Shown here: piece after piece, positions 33,754-43,974 of the stretch
Position numbering within the stretch: position 1 is the stretch's first letter
How the letters are laid out: each line of letters starts with the position of its first letter
NCBI GenBank assembly: GCA_009733575.1
Contig: ML769619.1
Location: 1 to 64,000, forward strand
Origin: Gymnopus androsaceus JB14
Lineage: Eukaryota > Basidiomycota > Agaricomycetes > Agaricales > Omphalotaceae
Direction of reading: 5' to 3'
DNA: 64,000 bases
Notes under the pieces: generated by a model
Databases searched by the model: none
The model's input: the letters and a program-made list of their open reading frames with translations, nothing else
Told to the model about the DNA's origin: nothing
Made by a program: the position numbers and the translations under genes

Positions 33754-34091
33754 GGGGGAGAATTTCTTAGTAACAAATTCACGGCATATCTGGAATGTAT
33801 TGGGACTGGATAACATCTCACGGTACATGACACCCCGGAACATAATGGTATAGCAGAACGTGCACATCAAACATTGCTTAACACAGTTCGAAGTCTTTTG
33901 ATCTCATCAGGACTCCCAAAATGGCTTTGGGGATTCATGATGAAATACGCAGTATATGTTTGGAACAGGACGCCGAAGAAGGCCATTGGAATAGCCACGC
34001 CATACGAGAAACGGTTTGGTATTAAACCAGACATTACTAATCTTCGAATCTTCGGCAGTATCATTTATGTTAAACGAGAAAAGGAACCTGG
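33754..34091 (+). pseudogene. Copia integrase core, continued
   Basis: After the TGA the reading continues GGEFLSNKFTAYLE, then a frameshift near 33810 and HDTPEHNGIAERAHQTLL, RSLLISSGLPKWLWGF and AVYVWNRTPKKAIG, the C-terminal half of the copia integrase core with its catalytic glutamate region. The frame is cut at the solo LTR insertion after KREKEPG. Confidence 0.85.
34087..34091 (+). repeat. 5-bp target duplication CCTGG of the solo LTR
   Basis: CCTGG before the LTR is matched by CCCGG at 35209-35213, one transition apart. Removing the LTR and one copy rejoins the integrase frame KREKEPG-KLEPQAQEG. Confidence 0.8.
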
Positions 34092-35208
34092 TGTCAGGCC
34101 TTGGCTCATTTCTCATCCGCTACCCACGGGCTGATGTTTCCCACGCTTCCTGACCGTCCGCGGATACTTCCCACGCTTCCTGACCATCCGCGGATACTTC
34201 CCACACTCATTACCTACATTGCAGGCACTTTCCATGCTTATTTACCATTTATCCTGCCTGCCGGGCACTTTCTACATGTGATTACCACTTATCCTGCCTC
34301 CCGGGTGCCTCCCGCACTTGATAACCATCTATCAGGCCCTCCCGATGACTTACACAGCCACCCTACAGTATATAAGTAGACACCCCGAGTCCATGCACCC
34401 TAGTCTGTTATTACCATTGTTACCGAATCAATCCCATTTTGCTTCTGTCTCTGTCTCTGTCTCTCTATTTCTATCTGTTCTAACCAGTTGTGCCCTCCGA
34501 GCTCCGTTCGAAGGCTCACTGTCATCTGCATCAACTGCGAGGCTCTGTCCATAGATACCAAATCTACGTCCAGAGCTCACTGTCTTCTATCTCTGTTTAC
34601 AACTTTACAACCAAAGCTCCTCGGGAGCTTCCTATTTGGGTTTTGCTACCTCTAGAACCTCTGGAACCATCCGCTTTCACTCAATTCCATCCGCTCCCAC
34701 GCTATTTCCATCCGTTCTCACGCTATTCCGTCCGTTCTCACACTATTCCCATCCGCTTTCACCCTATTCCATCCACTCCCACGCTATTTCTGTCCGCTTT
34801 TGCACTATTCCGTCCGCTCCCACGCTATTTTTGCCCGCTTTCACCCTATTCCACCCGCTCTCACGCTATTTCCATCCGCATTTGCTGTATTCCATCCGCA
34901 TTATCCATATTTGGACTTATTACACCTTTTTGGACCACCCCTTCACCCATATTCCATCCGCTCCCACTCATTTCTGGTCATTGGACCACAATACCACCCG
35001 CTTCTCCCTGATTACGTCAGTGGGTGGCCCGTACACTGTTCCTTGCACCTCTGAGGCTTGTACTGTTCTGTACAACACTCATACTACTGTCCAGACCCAC
35101 CTTACTGCACGGTTACCCTGGGTGGTCGCATTGGTCTCCACCTACACCTAGGTGCGAGACATTCGGGATACATTGGTTCGAGATCCATTTCGTGCACCGG
35201 GTCTCACA
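34092..35208 (+). mobile_element. Solo LTR (1117 bp) inserted in the copia integrase
   Basis: It starts TGTCAGGCCTTGG and ends GGTCTCACA, with near-perfect 5-bp duplications. Its first ~328 bp match 1-328 in inverse orientation. It has a TATA-like box (CAGTATATAAGTAG, 34365-34378), a CT dinucleotide run at 34443-34465 and a minisatellite at 34675-34905. No gag or pol follows, so recombination between the LTRs of a full element probably left this copy. Open frames through it are chance. Confidence 0.9.
34675..34905 (+). repeat. Minisatellite of ~20-21 bp units inside the solo LTR
   Basis: About eleven units of the form ATTCCATCCGCTCCCACGCT, with variants TTCTCAC and TTTCACC in the middle. It lies in the U5-like half of the LTR. 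Confidence 0.8.
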
Positions 35209-36316
35209 CCCGGCAAATTGGAACCACAGGCCCAGGAAGGACACTGGATAGGACTCGAACCCGAATCGAATGGTCACTACATCTACTGGCCAACACGTCA
35301 CACTGTCACAATGGAGAGGAACGTAGTTTTCTCTGACAGGCAGATCCAACCCATTGAAGGGGAGGATGGAAATTTGGGAAATTTAGAAACATTGGTCACC
35401 GAGTCGGAACAGCCTGTCATACCAGTTCCAGAAGAAATTGCCAAACCAATTGCCCAGACAAAGTATCTGGCAAACAAATCAGACAACCCACCAAGAAGAT
35501 CAGGGACATCATTGAAGGACTTGGAGAAGGAAGTGATGAGTTGCGACATCTTACCGCATCTCTAGGTCAGGTAACATCAGAAATTGAATCTGATCCTTTA
35601 TCTGTTGCAGAAGCTATGCAACGACCTGACAGCTCCAAATGGTATGATGCCATGAAGGACAAAATCTCCAGACTCCAGGAGCATGGAACCTATACAATTG
35701 TCACTCCACCTCCAGATGCCAATATTCTCACATCCAAATGGGTCTATCGGACCAAGAAGGATGAACGAGGTCACATTACAGGACACCAAGCTCGTCTTGT
35801 TGTACATGGATTTAATCAGATCCCAGACATTGACTACTTCCCATACAAAACCTTCACATCTGTCGCGAAACTTGCATCAGCCCGTGCTATACTCAGCATT
35901 GGAGCTGAGAAAAGCATGATTATTCACCAAATGGACGTGAAATCAGCTTACCTTTACGGGAAATTGGACGACAACGAGCGCATTTTTATGAAGGCACCTC
36001 CAGGCATTGATATAGGGGTAAAACCAGGTCAAACTTTACGGCTTAAACTCGCACTTTATGGACTTAAACAAGCCGGTCGACAATGGTATATGCAATTCAG
36101 GGAAATCATGACCCAACTGGGGTTTAAACGGTCTGATTTTGATCACGCTGTTTTCTATTGCACTAATCCCTTCACCATTATTTTCATACATGTTGACGAC
36201 ATGACATTGGTTACCAAAACCCTGGCCATCATGGAGAAATTGAAGAAAGATATTGGGGCAATAATCGAAGTTGTTGATTCCAGAGAAATCCATTGGCTAC
36301 TTAGGATCAAGATCTG
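35209..36316 (+). pseudogene. Copia integrase C-terminus and reverse transcriptase
   Basis: Reading resumes at 35214 with KLEPQAQEGHWIG and GHYIYWPTRHTVTMERNVVF, typical of the copia integrase C-terminus. After a frameshift near 35550 the reverse transcriptase runs to 36316: SKWVYRTKKDERGHITGHQARLV-type N-terminal region, FTSVAKLASARAILSIGA, QMDVKSAYLYGKLDDNERIF, ALYGLKQAGRQWY, and the catalytic motif IHVDDM (usually YVDD). A stop at 36315 and a shift separate it from the next part. Confidence 0.9.
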
Positions 36317-36317
36317 A

Positions 36318-37121
36318 AGATCTCTCCATAATAGGATGGTTCACTTATCCCAGCAGTCATACATTGACGCCATACTCTCTCGCTATGGATTCTTGGATAT
36401 AAAGCCACTCTCTATTCCCTTCGCTCCCCACATTCACCTCACCAAACACCAATCACCCAAAATGGTCGAGGATATTGCTTTCATGCGCAACAAACCCTAC
36501 AGAGAGGCCCTTGGTGCTCTCCAATACTTATCCGTCGCTACGAGACCTGACATCACGTATGCAGTCTCTATCCTTGCTCACTTTTCACAAAACCCCAGCA
36601 TCACTCATTGGAATGGTGTACACCATGTCTACGCCTATCTCAAATACACCCGAGACTTTTGGCTCAGTACGAGCAACCAGGAAACAGTCCAAGGATACAC
36701 GGATGCGGATGGTATGTCCCAAGAAGATTGACATGCTATTTCCGGGTACATTTTTATGTTGAATGGCGGAGCAGTATCTTGGTTGTTGAAATGACAGGAT
36801 ACTATTTCTTTATCCACCACGGAAGCCTAGTATATCGCTTTGACCCATGCGGCAAAGGAAGCGATCTGGCTTAAGAATCTTTTATCGGAAATCTTTGGTC
36901 CAATTACTCATGCGATCCCTATCATATCAGACAATCAGTCCGCCATCACATTGGCAAAGGATGATTGTTTTCATGCCAGGACCAAACACATCATTGAGGA
37001 AGGTAAAATTCATCTTACATACTGCCCTACCAAAAACATGACAGCAGACATCTTCACAAAAGCCTTACCTTCGATGAAAGCCAAACACTTCGCAGCATCC
37101 ATGGGATTAGCAAAGGTTTGA
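36318..37121 (+). pseudogene. Copia connection domain and RNase H
   Basis: Frame from about 36330: LSQQSYIDAILSRYGFLD, REALGALQYLSVATRPDITY and the RNase H start GYTDADG. It is then interrupted by three stops (36729, 36793 and 36828, each at conserved positions: WHA, KRQ and TEAEY). It continues ALTHAAKEAIWLKNLL, ISDNQSAITLAKD and KHIIEEGKIHLTYC to the stop at 37119. The polyprotein ends just before the purine tract and 3' LTR. Confidence 0.9.
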
Positions 37122-37128
37122 AGGGGAG
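37121..37128 (+). promoter_or_regulatory. Polypurine tract of the copia element
   Basis: AAGGGGAG directly before the 3' LTR; in LTR elements this primes plus-strand DNA synthesis. Confidence 0.8.
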
Positions 37129-37491
37129 TGTTGGAATATCAAAGGTAAAGATATTCTATCGAACTATACATGGAATGCTTTCTCGTAGTATCCACTTGTT
37201 TGTATCACCATCCCATGCACTCCACTATTATCGTCTCGCAGACTCCACTCAGTCTCTCGCCATATCCACTTGCTCTCTCGCAGTACCCACTTTACCATAT
37301 GGACAGTAGCCACACATATTCACGCAGTAGCCACTTGCCTGATATATTGTTTGTACTTAGGACTGTATATAAGCTTAGGTACCATACCCTGTAATAACAC
37401 CGTCGTCCCCCATCGATCTGTGTAATTGTTACTACTAAGTCCTGTGTGGACTTACTGCTGCTACTTCCTATTTAGGAATGTAACTCTAATA
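37129..37491 (+). repeat. Copia 3' LTR
   Basis: 363 bp, matching 30729-31091 at 350 positions. The 13 differences are all C/T or G/A; nine lie at sites that were or could have been CG dinucleotides. Confidence 0.95.
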
Positions 37492-37893
37492 GACTCACAG
37501 CCAGGCCTCCCCTTGATAATCATGTCCGAGTCCCAGTTTAACCAGTTTAACATTTCAAGCAGGTTTAAAAACCACGGTTCAACAGCTGGTTTAACATTGT
37601 CCAATGGCTGGCTTGTTGAAAAGTGGATCATCTGTCCAAGTTCACATTGAATGACATTAAAAAAATGACATTGAATGCATTACTTGGTTGGGGATTTTCA
37701 AGAACTGGCTGGGAGCGTCGAATGGCATTGAATGCATTAGGCAGTTGGGGCAAAAGCATAGTGTTTAACCTGCGTTAAACCTCATTAAACTGTATTTTAT
37801 TCTATTTCATTTGATGCTTTTATGTATGATACTTTTACTTTGTTTAACATGTTTAACAGAAACATTAATTGACTGCCTTGTGTTTAACAAGGC

Positions 37894-38213
37894 TTATCGG
37901 GTTACTGGAGAACCCAACTTGAGCCTGAATCCATTCAATGAGAATATCCTCTTGTGCTGGCAAAAGTTTCTGGCGATAAGCATGCAGCTCATTGCGAGTA
38001 GGCACACCATTTTTTACAGTCTTGCAAGGTTGTGTGAGGAGCAACATAGTCCTTTGCTGCCTGGCAAACTGAATAACTGGTACCAGCTTCGTTCTTACAA
38101 GGATTGCTTCAAAAGCTCAATGAATTTGCTCCTCCTGTGAGAGCAACATAAGATCAAAATTATCAGCAAGAGCTTTGACAGTAGGATCTGGTGTGTTAGA
38201 AGGTGAGGACATT
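37894..38213 (-). pseudogene. N-terminus of the pogo transposase, first exon
   Basis: From an ATG at 38213 on the minus strand: MSSPSNTPDPTVKALADNFD, then after one TGA stop AFEAILVRTKLVPVIQFARQ and ELHAYRQKLLPAQEDILIEW, the psq-type HTH and the AQE..L..WI motif that in pogo proteins precedes the CENPB-like half. The continuation GIPLSHDA lies at 27600 on the other side of the TTA element. Removing that element leaves an 88-bp intron-like stretch (GTTGGG...TTTACAG) between EWIQAQ and SHRGIP. Confidence 0.75.
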
Positions 38214-38231
38214 GCTAAAAGGTGTCGAGCT

Positions 38232-39502
38232 TAGGATTTTGAGATACAATTCAATTCAATTTATTTGGCCCAAATCCAATAAATCATGAATTGCACCAGT
38301 ACAAGATTTCTTGAAATTTGGTTAAACTGTGTGTCTGTACTGATTGTACTGATACAACTAGTGCAGTACAATACAATTTATGTAGTTTAAATGGGTTCAG
38401 ATTCAAATTGGTTTATATCAGTATAAACTGATATAAATTGATCATTTATACACTATTTCAATGCTAGATAAGTAATGTCTTTGTTATATCTATGCTATCA
38501 TCACCGCTCATTTCCGACACTTACCGCCGATTTCCGATCACTTGTCATTGATTAATCAACCTTTCAATGTATCGACACATTGACTACTGTTTTATTCATA
38601 CAATCATCACCGCTCGTTGCCGACGTCTGACACTTGCTGCCGATGTTCGACACTTGCCGCCGATTTCCGATCAATCGCCATCGATCGATTGACATATCGA
38701 TCTGATAGCTGCCCTTTACCTTCGGAAACATCCCTATCATGTTTGGACACACTTTCCGATACTTATTGTTTTATTCCTCTTATATTGTTTTGTCTTTCTT
38801 ACTGAATTACTTTATTGTTATACTTACTGAATACACTCCCAGATATATATTACTTATTGTTCTTTACATTTATCCGTTTATCCGAATTGACTAGTATTTA
38901 AGTAGTATACCATGTATCGTAACTTTAGTTCGAAAATCAACTTAGCCTAGCTGATCTTCTCTATTCTTATTTCCGACATCTCCGCTGATCAATCGATCGA
39001 CATTGCGATCGATTTGCGATCGACTTGCGGCTGTGCATTCGCTCCGCTCCGCCCTTCTTCCACTCCTTTCCTCTGGGACACATTACAGTGTGTTAAGGGT
39101 GTTGCTAATAGCTTCGCCAAGTCCCGTTACTTCAAAGATCCAACCCAGGTCATCGATCGATCGACATCGGTCGATTCCCACGATCGATTTGCGATCGATT
39201 TCCCGCCGCTTCGATCTGGGCTGCACGGGCTTAACAGTCTTACAGTAATCATTAAGAAAAGTACTCTGTCAGCTTCTTATATAGGTATAATGAAGGGTTT
39301 GTACAGGTTCCACTGTGTGTAAATATGTACTGATTTAAACTGATTCTAGGCAGTTTAAGGAATTTTTGGACTGTGAATAAACTGTAAACCTGTACTGATT
39401 TAAATTGTGTATCAGTACAAGCTCTAGTGATACATTTTGCAGTACAATGCAATACAATTTATGATTTATTTGCAGTTTAATGAATTGTATCTCCAAACCC
39501 TA
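38232..39502. mobile_element. hAT-type MITE Y
   Basis: The ends TAGGATTTTGAGATACAATT and, inverted, TAGGGTTTGGAGATACAATT are flanked by GTCGAGCT/GTTGAGCT (38224-38231 and 39503-39510; 7 of 8, a transition). Arms match MITE X in inverse orientation. The interior (38490-39240) is rich in GATCGA and CGATCG strings and lacks transposase. It sits 19 bp upstream of the pogo start codon. Confidence 0.85.
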
Positions 39503-39624
39503 GTTGAGCTGAATATGAATCCTGCTGCAGCTTTTATACCACACAGAGTGAAATTATTATCAGATTTCCGGCACAATATAGTGGACATAACTAGGTGTTT
39601 AGCAAAAGAAAGGAGAGGGAATTG

Positions 39625-40387
39625 GGATAATTCTATTCAACAGCCCTGTTGAAGGGGTTGCCAGGGTCTAACAACCCTAAGAATTCCAGTGCAACAACAG
39701 CAGTCACACTGGTGTTGCAGTGGGTCACAATGGAGAGTTCAAAAGTATCATAAATTGAACTATTATAAGTGTGCATAGCATAGTGAAATGATGGCATAAA
39801 AGGGGGGGTTTACACCAGTTCAAGACTAGAGTACATCAGCTGTCTGTGTGTTGTGAGCTGCAGTGGATCGGCACTAGTCTGCTAGGATTTCGTTTGACAT
39901 TGAGGACCTAAATTCAAGTTCCGGTTTGAACCAGTTCCACAGGTTGAACGCGTTATGCCAAGGATATTCAATGCAGCAATACTGCACATAGCAGGTTTGT
40001 ATCTGGCATATAAACAAGTTAGCAAGCCTGGGATCATCATCCAGGAAAATGAGGCACACCTAAATATAGTCCATGTAGCTCTTCTTCATTGCTGCCATAC
40101 TCCCTAAAATACAACAGATACTGCAAAAAAAAAAGTTCAGCTGCACAAGCGTGTTGTTGCTTGTGTATTAATATTGCAGATAGGACAGAGATGAGAAGGT
40201 TGAAGAGACAATATTGGGAGGGTGAAGAGTAGCATGGCTGCTCATGGTGGTTGCATCTGATGCTGCAAGACATGTCAAAGAAAGTTCTCACCCCGGTGAA
40301 CATCCAGCGTGACCGGCAATCACAAGATACAAAGGGATTGCTGGAAGGATTGTTTCAAAACAAAGGGGTTGTTCAGTAGGATTATCC
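39625..40387. mobile_element. 763-bp Mutator-like MITE with 9-bp target duplication
   Basis: The left end GGATAATTCTATTCAACAGCCC and inverted right end GGATAATCCTACTGAACAACCC are alike. Flanks are AGGGAATTG (39616-39624) and ATGGAATTG (40388-40396), 8 of 9. The first ~110 bp resemble the left ends at 14185 and 16491. No coding frame of note. Confidence 0.7.
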
Positions 40388-40396
40388 ATGGAATTG

Positions 40397-40881
40397 CATT
40401 ATAGATCACAGAATCACAACATGTATGGGGATATTAGAGGTAATGGTGGTGCGAGTACCAAGTCCAGCCAATATTCACATGTTGGAATCAGTGACAATTA
40501 TGAGTTTAAAAAAGTCCAAGCACATACTCAAAGTGGCCTTGATGCCTTGCATAGTCACTGCCTTCAGATGATCTAACATATCAGAGCATGGGGGAACCAT
40601 ATCAGGTGGAATTTGGCATGAATGGTGAGGAGCTAAAAAAATCGGTAAAAATACAGAAAGATTGTGAATAGCATCTTGATACTCACCTAAAAGACCACTG
40701 CAAAAATCAGCTTGAAAGAAGCTTCAGTCATGGAGTTGTGAGTCGGAACATTGGGCTTCATAGTACCAGCCAGCACAGCTAAAAATAACAATATCAGAGG
40801 TTTTTGTCCAATTCCATTCACTAATAGTGACCTTGAGTACATCTTCAGACCCAATACATGGGATGTACATGTGTTGTTGTA

Positions 40882-40926
<45 letters not shown>

Positions 40927-42050
40927 TGTTGATTAAAGAGGCACATGTTGGATTTTGATTTTGCCAAGTGCCGTTGCTCGCCATGGCTTCCGATTGCAAA
41001 TCAGTATTTACTGTATATAAGCCTGTTTAGTATGCCGATCCCCCCATCCGTTTGCCTCCCGACTCCCACTACGAGGCTCAAACGGAATATATTGTTGACT
41101 CTGCCCTTCTGTAGTGACGACAGAACCATGTATCTCAACAGCACAGTGCAGCTTTCACTTAAGAAACCTTGAGAAATTATGATTTCTTGCCAGTATCTGA
41201 TTGATAACTTCTCCCACAGCATTTCAATTGAGCCTTCTCATTGTTTAGCCCATCGCAAGACTCTAAACTACAATATAGACACCACCCCTCATCCTTCAGA
41301 GCACTGTAACTGGTAAGTGCTGAGATAAAATGATGACAAATGGTAGAAGTGAAGAACAGAAAATGATTGGGATGCACATTGTAGCAGTGACTGAAGGATT
41401 AAATGATTGTTCAAAATTTTTTGAGGAAAACTTTGGGAATGTCCATTGTCAAGAAAATGAGCTCATACCGAATATTTTCCGGAGGTGGGTCCAAATGCGG
41501 CAAAGATAGGGATCCCGGTCAATAGAGCATCGAGACTGCAAATAAATTTCAAAAAATACAAAAAAATGGGAGGTGCTTCAGCTAACTGTATGAGATGGGA
41601 TTATTCTGTTTGACAACCCCGGTTGTCAACAACAACCCCGTATTTTTTGATAATATCTGACAACCCCTTCCTTACAACTTTTACATTGGGGGTTGTTGGT
41701 CGGATCTTCCACCGTCAAGACCGAGCCACCACTGCCGAGCTAGGTGGCGCAGTGTGTCATTTATTTTATTCATGTCCAGTGATTTCAGTTTGAGACTTTC
41801 GATCATCAATGCAATTGATGACTATCATTTGCCGATTCTTTCCAAACACCCATCATCAACCATCAGCTTTTTTGCTTGCTTCTCTTTGGTCTATGTGTCA
41901 GATGCCGTGACAAACAAACAGCATCAACGTCCAGCGCATCCATTGTCGTCGCTGCGAGTGCTCAATTTGAGCCATCACTTTCTCTTTTGCGTTGGATATC
42001 CTACATTCTGCTAATCTTACCCTATCTTTTTCTAATCCCGCATCGACTTC
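40397..42050. other. Region with a GA microsatellite and no clear gene
   Basis: A (GA)n tract lies at 40887-40925. Short open frames on both strands have no recognised domain. A GGATTATTCTGTTTGACAACC string at 41598 resembles the 9-bp TSD family ends and may be the left end of the larger Mutator-like element. 41750-42050 is probably the promoter/5' region of the next gene. Confidence 0.4.
41598..41720 (+). repeat. Left-end-like sequence of the GGAT(A/T)AT Mutator-like family
   Basis: GGATTATTCTGTTTGACAACC followed by several ACAACCCC motifs resembles the terminal zone of 14185 and 39625. No matching right end was found downstream of the MULE coding block. Confidence 0.4.
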
Positions 42051-43960
42051 ATGGCCAGAAGCACCGCTCCTATCCCTCACAATGGACCTCCACCTCATTT
42101 GAACCAATTTCCCATGCCCGGGTCAGGCCAACAGCCTCCAAACCCCTTGTCTACGAACCAACAAGGCCCGCCATCTAACAACCCTCCCGGAACCCAGCAG
42201 CCCCCAGACCAACCTAATCCACAACCCCAGACCCCATCCAGAGATCACAGAACGTATCCTGACTGGTGCACTCAAACTTCATCCCAAACTTGCACCACCG
42301 GAAATCCGTGCCATGTGCAAGCCAACAGTGGACGACTTGCGCCCTCTTATCGTAGATGTAGGAGTAGGTTTCAGACCCTATAGGCATGGCGGAGTACAAG
42401 TTGGGGTTGAGTGGATGGAATTGACGTCAGGATTTTTGAAGGAGAAGGGCATGAAGGTACCTGTTGTGTTTAATTAATTGAGCAAGTTTTGACGAGATTA
42501 GGGTCAGCGGCAATGAGAATCTTATATGTTAGGTATGTTATCCAGCATCCGAGCAATGCTTCCAAAACTGACTGACGTGAATATAGGTCCAGACACAATG
42601 CAATTGCTACATGTGAATACTGTAGTTCCTGGGACAATTTTGCGCTCTTTGTTCTTCCTGGAGCACTTTGGGAATATCTACGGGAAACACTGATAATGGG
42701 TGCTTTGATGCTAAAAGGAAAACGCCATTCTCAGCACCATACGCTCGGAGTCGGCGCAGTCGAACTTTGACAATACGTGCGTGGGCCACATTTTTTTCAT
42801 TTTTTCTTGGCTTATCTTGCTTCTTAGTTTGGGAGCCCTTTTCATCTGTCTCATCCTTTCCGCGATGTAAGAAGCTCATTTCATCGACCTGTTAAACCTC
42901 CTAGTTGACAAAATTCATTTCTAGCTTGAATGGAGGCATGTCTGCCATCCCTCCTGGCGGTTCAGGCAATGGTTCTGCTGCTACTGGCAGTACTGGCACC
43001 AGCCCAGTAAATTCTGGGGGCCTCACAGCGTTCTGGTCATCTGACGGCCTGTCCTTCTCATCTCGAGCTGACATGGAGGCTTTCATCACCTCCTCAGTCA
43101 AGGCAGGAATTAAAGGGGCTAGCATGGTCACTGCCTCGAGCGCTGCAAACAAGGGCCAAGCTCAAACCCCAGAAGTTCAGGAAGGCTATGTCGGTGATCT
43201 TTTTGGTACTGGTGAGTATTTCCTTCCTTCAATACCGTTCAAGCAAGCACGCTTGACCAGAGCAACCGGCTCATTACCGAATATACCGGCTGTGCACCAT
43301 CTGTCAATGGGAGACTTGTTTGCCCACTATTTCTTCACCGTTTCTTTACCGTTCGAGAACCGCTTGCTCACATGAATTTTAGGGGCTTCTGAGAAAGCTT
43401 GCAAACTAGTTTGTAACTACGAACTAAACACATGGTCATGGTGCATCTCAGAGCTGGTCATCTGGTCTGTGATAGTGCCTGGAAAATTGAAACCCATGAT
43501 GTAGACGTGCTTTGGACCAAAGTACATCTACGTCATGGGCCTCAGTTCTTCAGGCACGTCTCAGTAGAGCGTATTTGCAGCCATCTTCGTCTCCATGAAA
43601 ACGTGACCAATTGTAGCGGACTTCTTGTTGCCGTCTCGAAAACATGTTTGGCAAATTTCCGAGGTGCAAATACGCTCTAGTGTAAAAGAAGTGTGCAGAA
43701 TGTTTCCTGCTGAGTTCCTCCTCTATCTTTTGCATGACTACAGCTGACTATTTGTCTGCCAACTTCAGTATTTGCCATTGAATTGTTGTAATATTTTGGC
43801 ATGGCTTTGTCAGACCAGAAACTCATCGTCAAACATCAACGGACTCTCCTGTCAGTGTCAATACTCTTGAATGCGGGAAGGAAAGCAGTCTCACGCGGTC
43901 TCACAAAAACATAGTTCTTACCGCGATTATGGTCAGTACAGTCCTAGTTACCTCATCCCA
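42051..43960 (+). pseudogene. Decayed multi-exon gene of unknown function upstream of the MULE block
   Basis: After a pyrimidine-rich leader an ATG at 42051 starts a Pro/Gln/Asn-rich N-terminus (MARSTAPIPHNGPPPHLNQF). A shifted frame continues ITERILTGALKLHPKLAPPE and PLIVDVGVGFRPYRHGGVQV to about 42450. Further exon-like pieces lie at 42590-42760 (CEYCSSWDNFALFVLPGALW) and 42905-43215 (Gly/Ser/Thr-rich). A splice acceptor-like TTACCAG at 45622-45628 implies that the next exon is on the other side of the mariner element. Product unrecognised; broken frames suggest decay or transposon-gene origin. Confidence 0.35.
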
Positions 43961-43974
43961 CTTTTTCCTTCTTA

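Larger units (their letters stand above)
30729..37491 (+). mobile_element. Complete but inactive Ty1/copia retrotransposon
   Basis: Two 363-bp LTRs (30729-31091 and 37129-37491) begin TGTTGG and end CTAATA, flanked by GACTC on both sides. A primer-binding site follows the 5' LTR and a purine tract AAGGGGAG precedes the 3' LTR. The internal gag-pol order (gag, zinc knuckle, protease, integrase, reverse transcriptase, RNase H) is copia-type. The coding region has several in-frame stops, small frameshifts and a 1117-bp solo LTR insertion at 34092, so the copy is dead. The LTRs differ at 13 of 363 positions, all transitions. Confidence 0.95.
27673..37893. mobile_element. TIR element with TTA target duplication, now carrying nested hAT and copia elements
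   Basis: The left end GCCTTGTAAAACA and the inverted right end GCCTTGTTAAACA match at 12 of 13 bases and are flanked by TTA (27670-27672 and 37894-37896). Sub-terminal zones (27700-28115 and 37530-37890) are full of GTTAAAC/GTTTAAC motifs. Without the copia (30729-37491) the element is about 3.5 kb. A TTA duplication with GCCTTGT-type ends fits PIF/Harbinger; sub-terminal arrays also fit CACTA. A TATAAATA box at 30006, a C/T-rich leader and an ATG at 30079 look like the start of a lost gene. It lies in the first intron of the pogo transposase. Confidence 0.6.

Noticed and set aside
34101..35251. Several open frames of 75-173 codons in both the solo LTR and its neighbours
   Set aside because: They lie in non-coding LTR or the minisatellite; the Phe/Pro/Ser-rich translations reflect the repeat, not a gene.
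40724..40999. Ser/Leu-rich frame across the GA repeat
   Set aside because: The (GA)n tract produces the SLSLSL run by itself.
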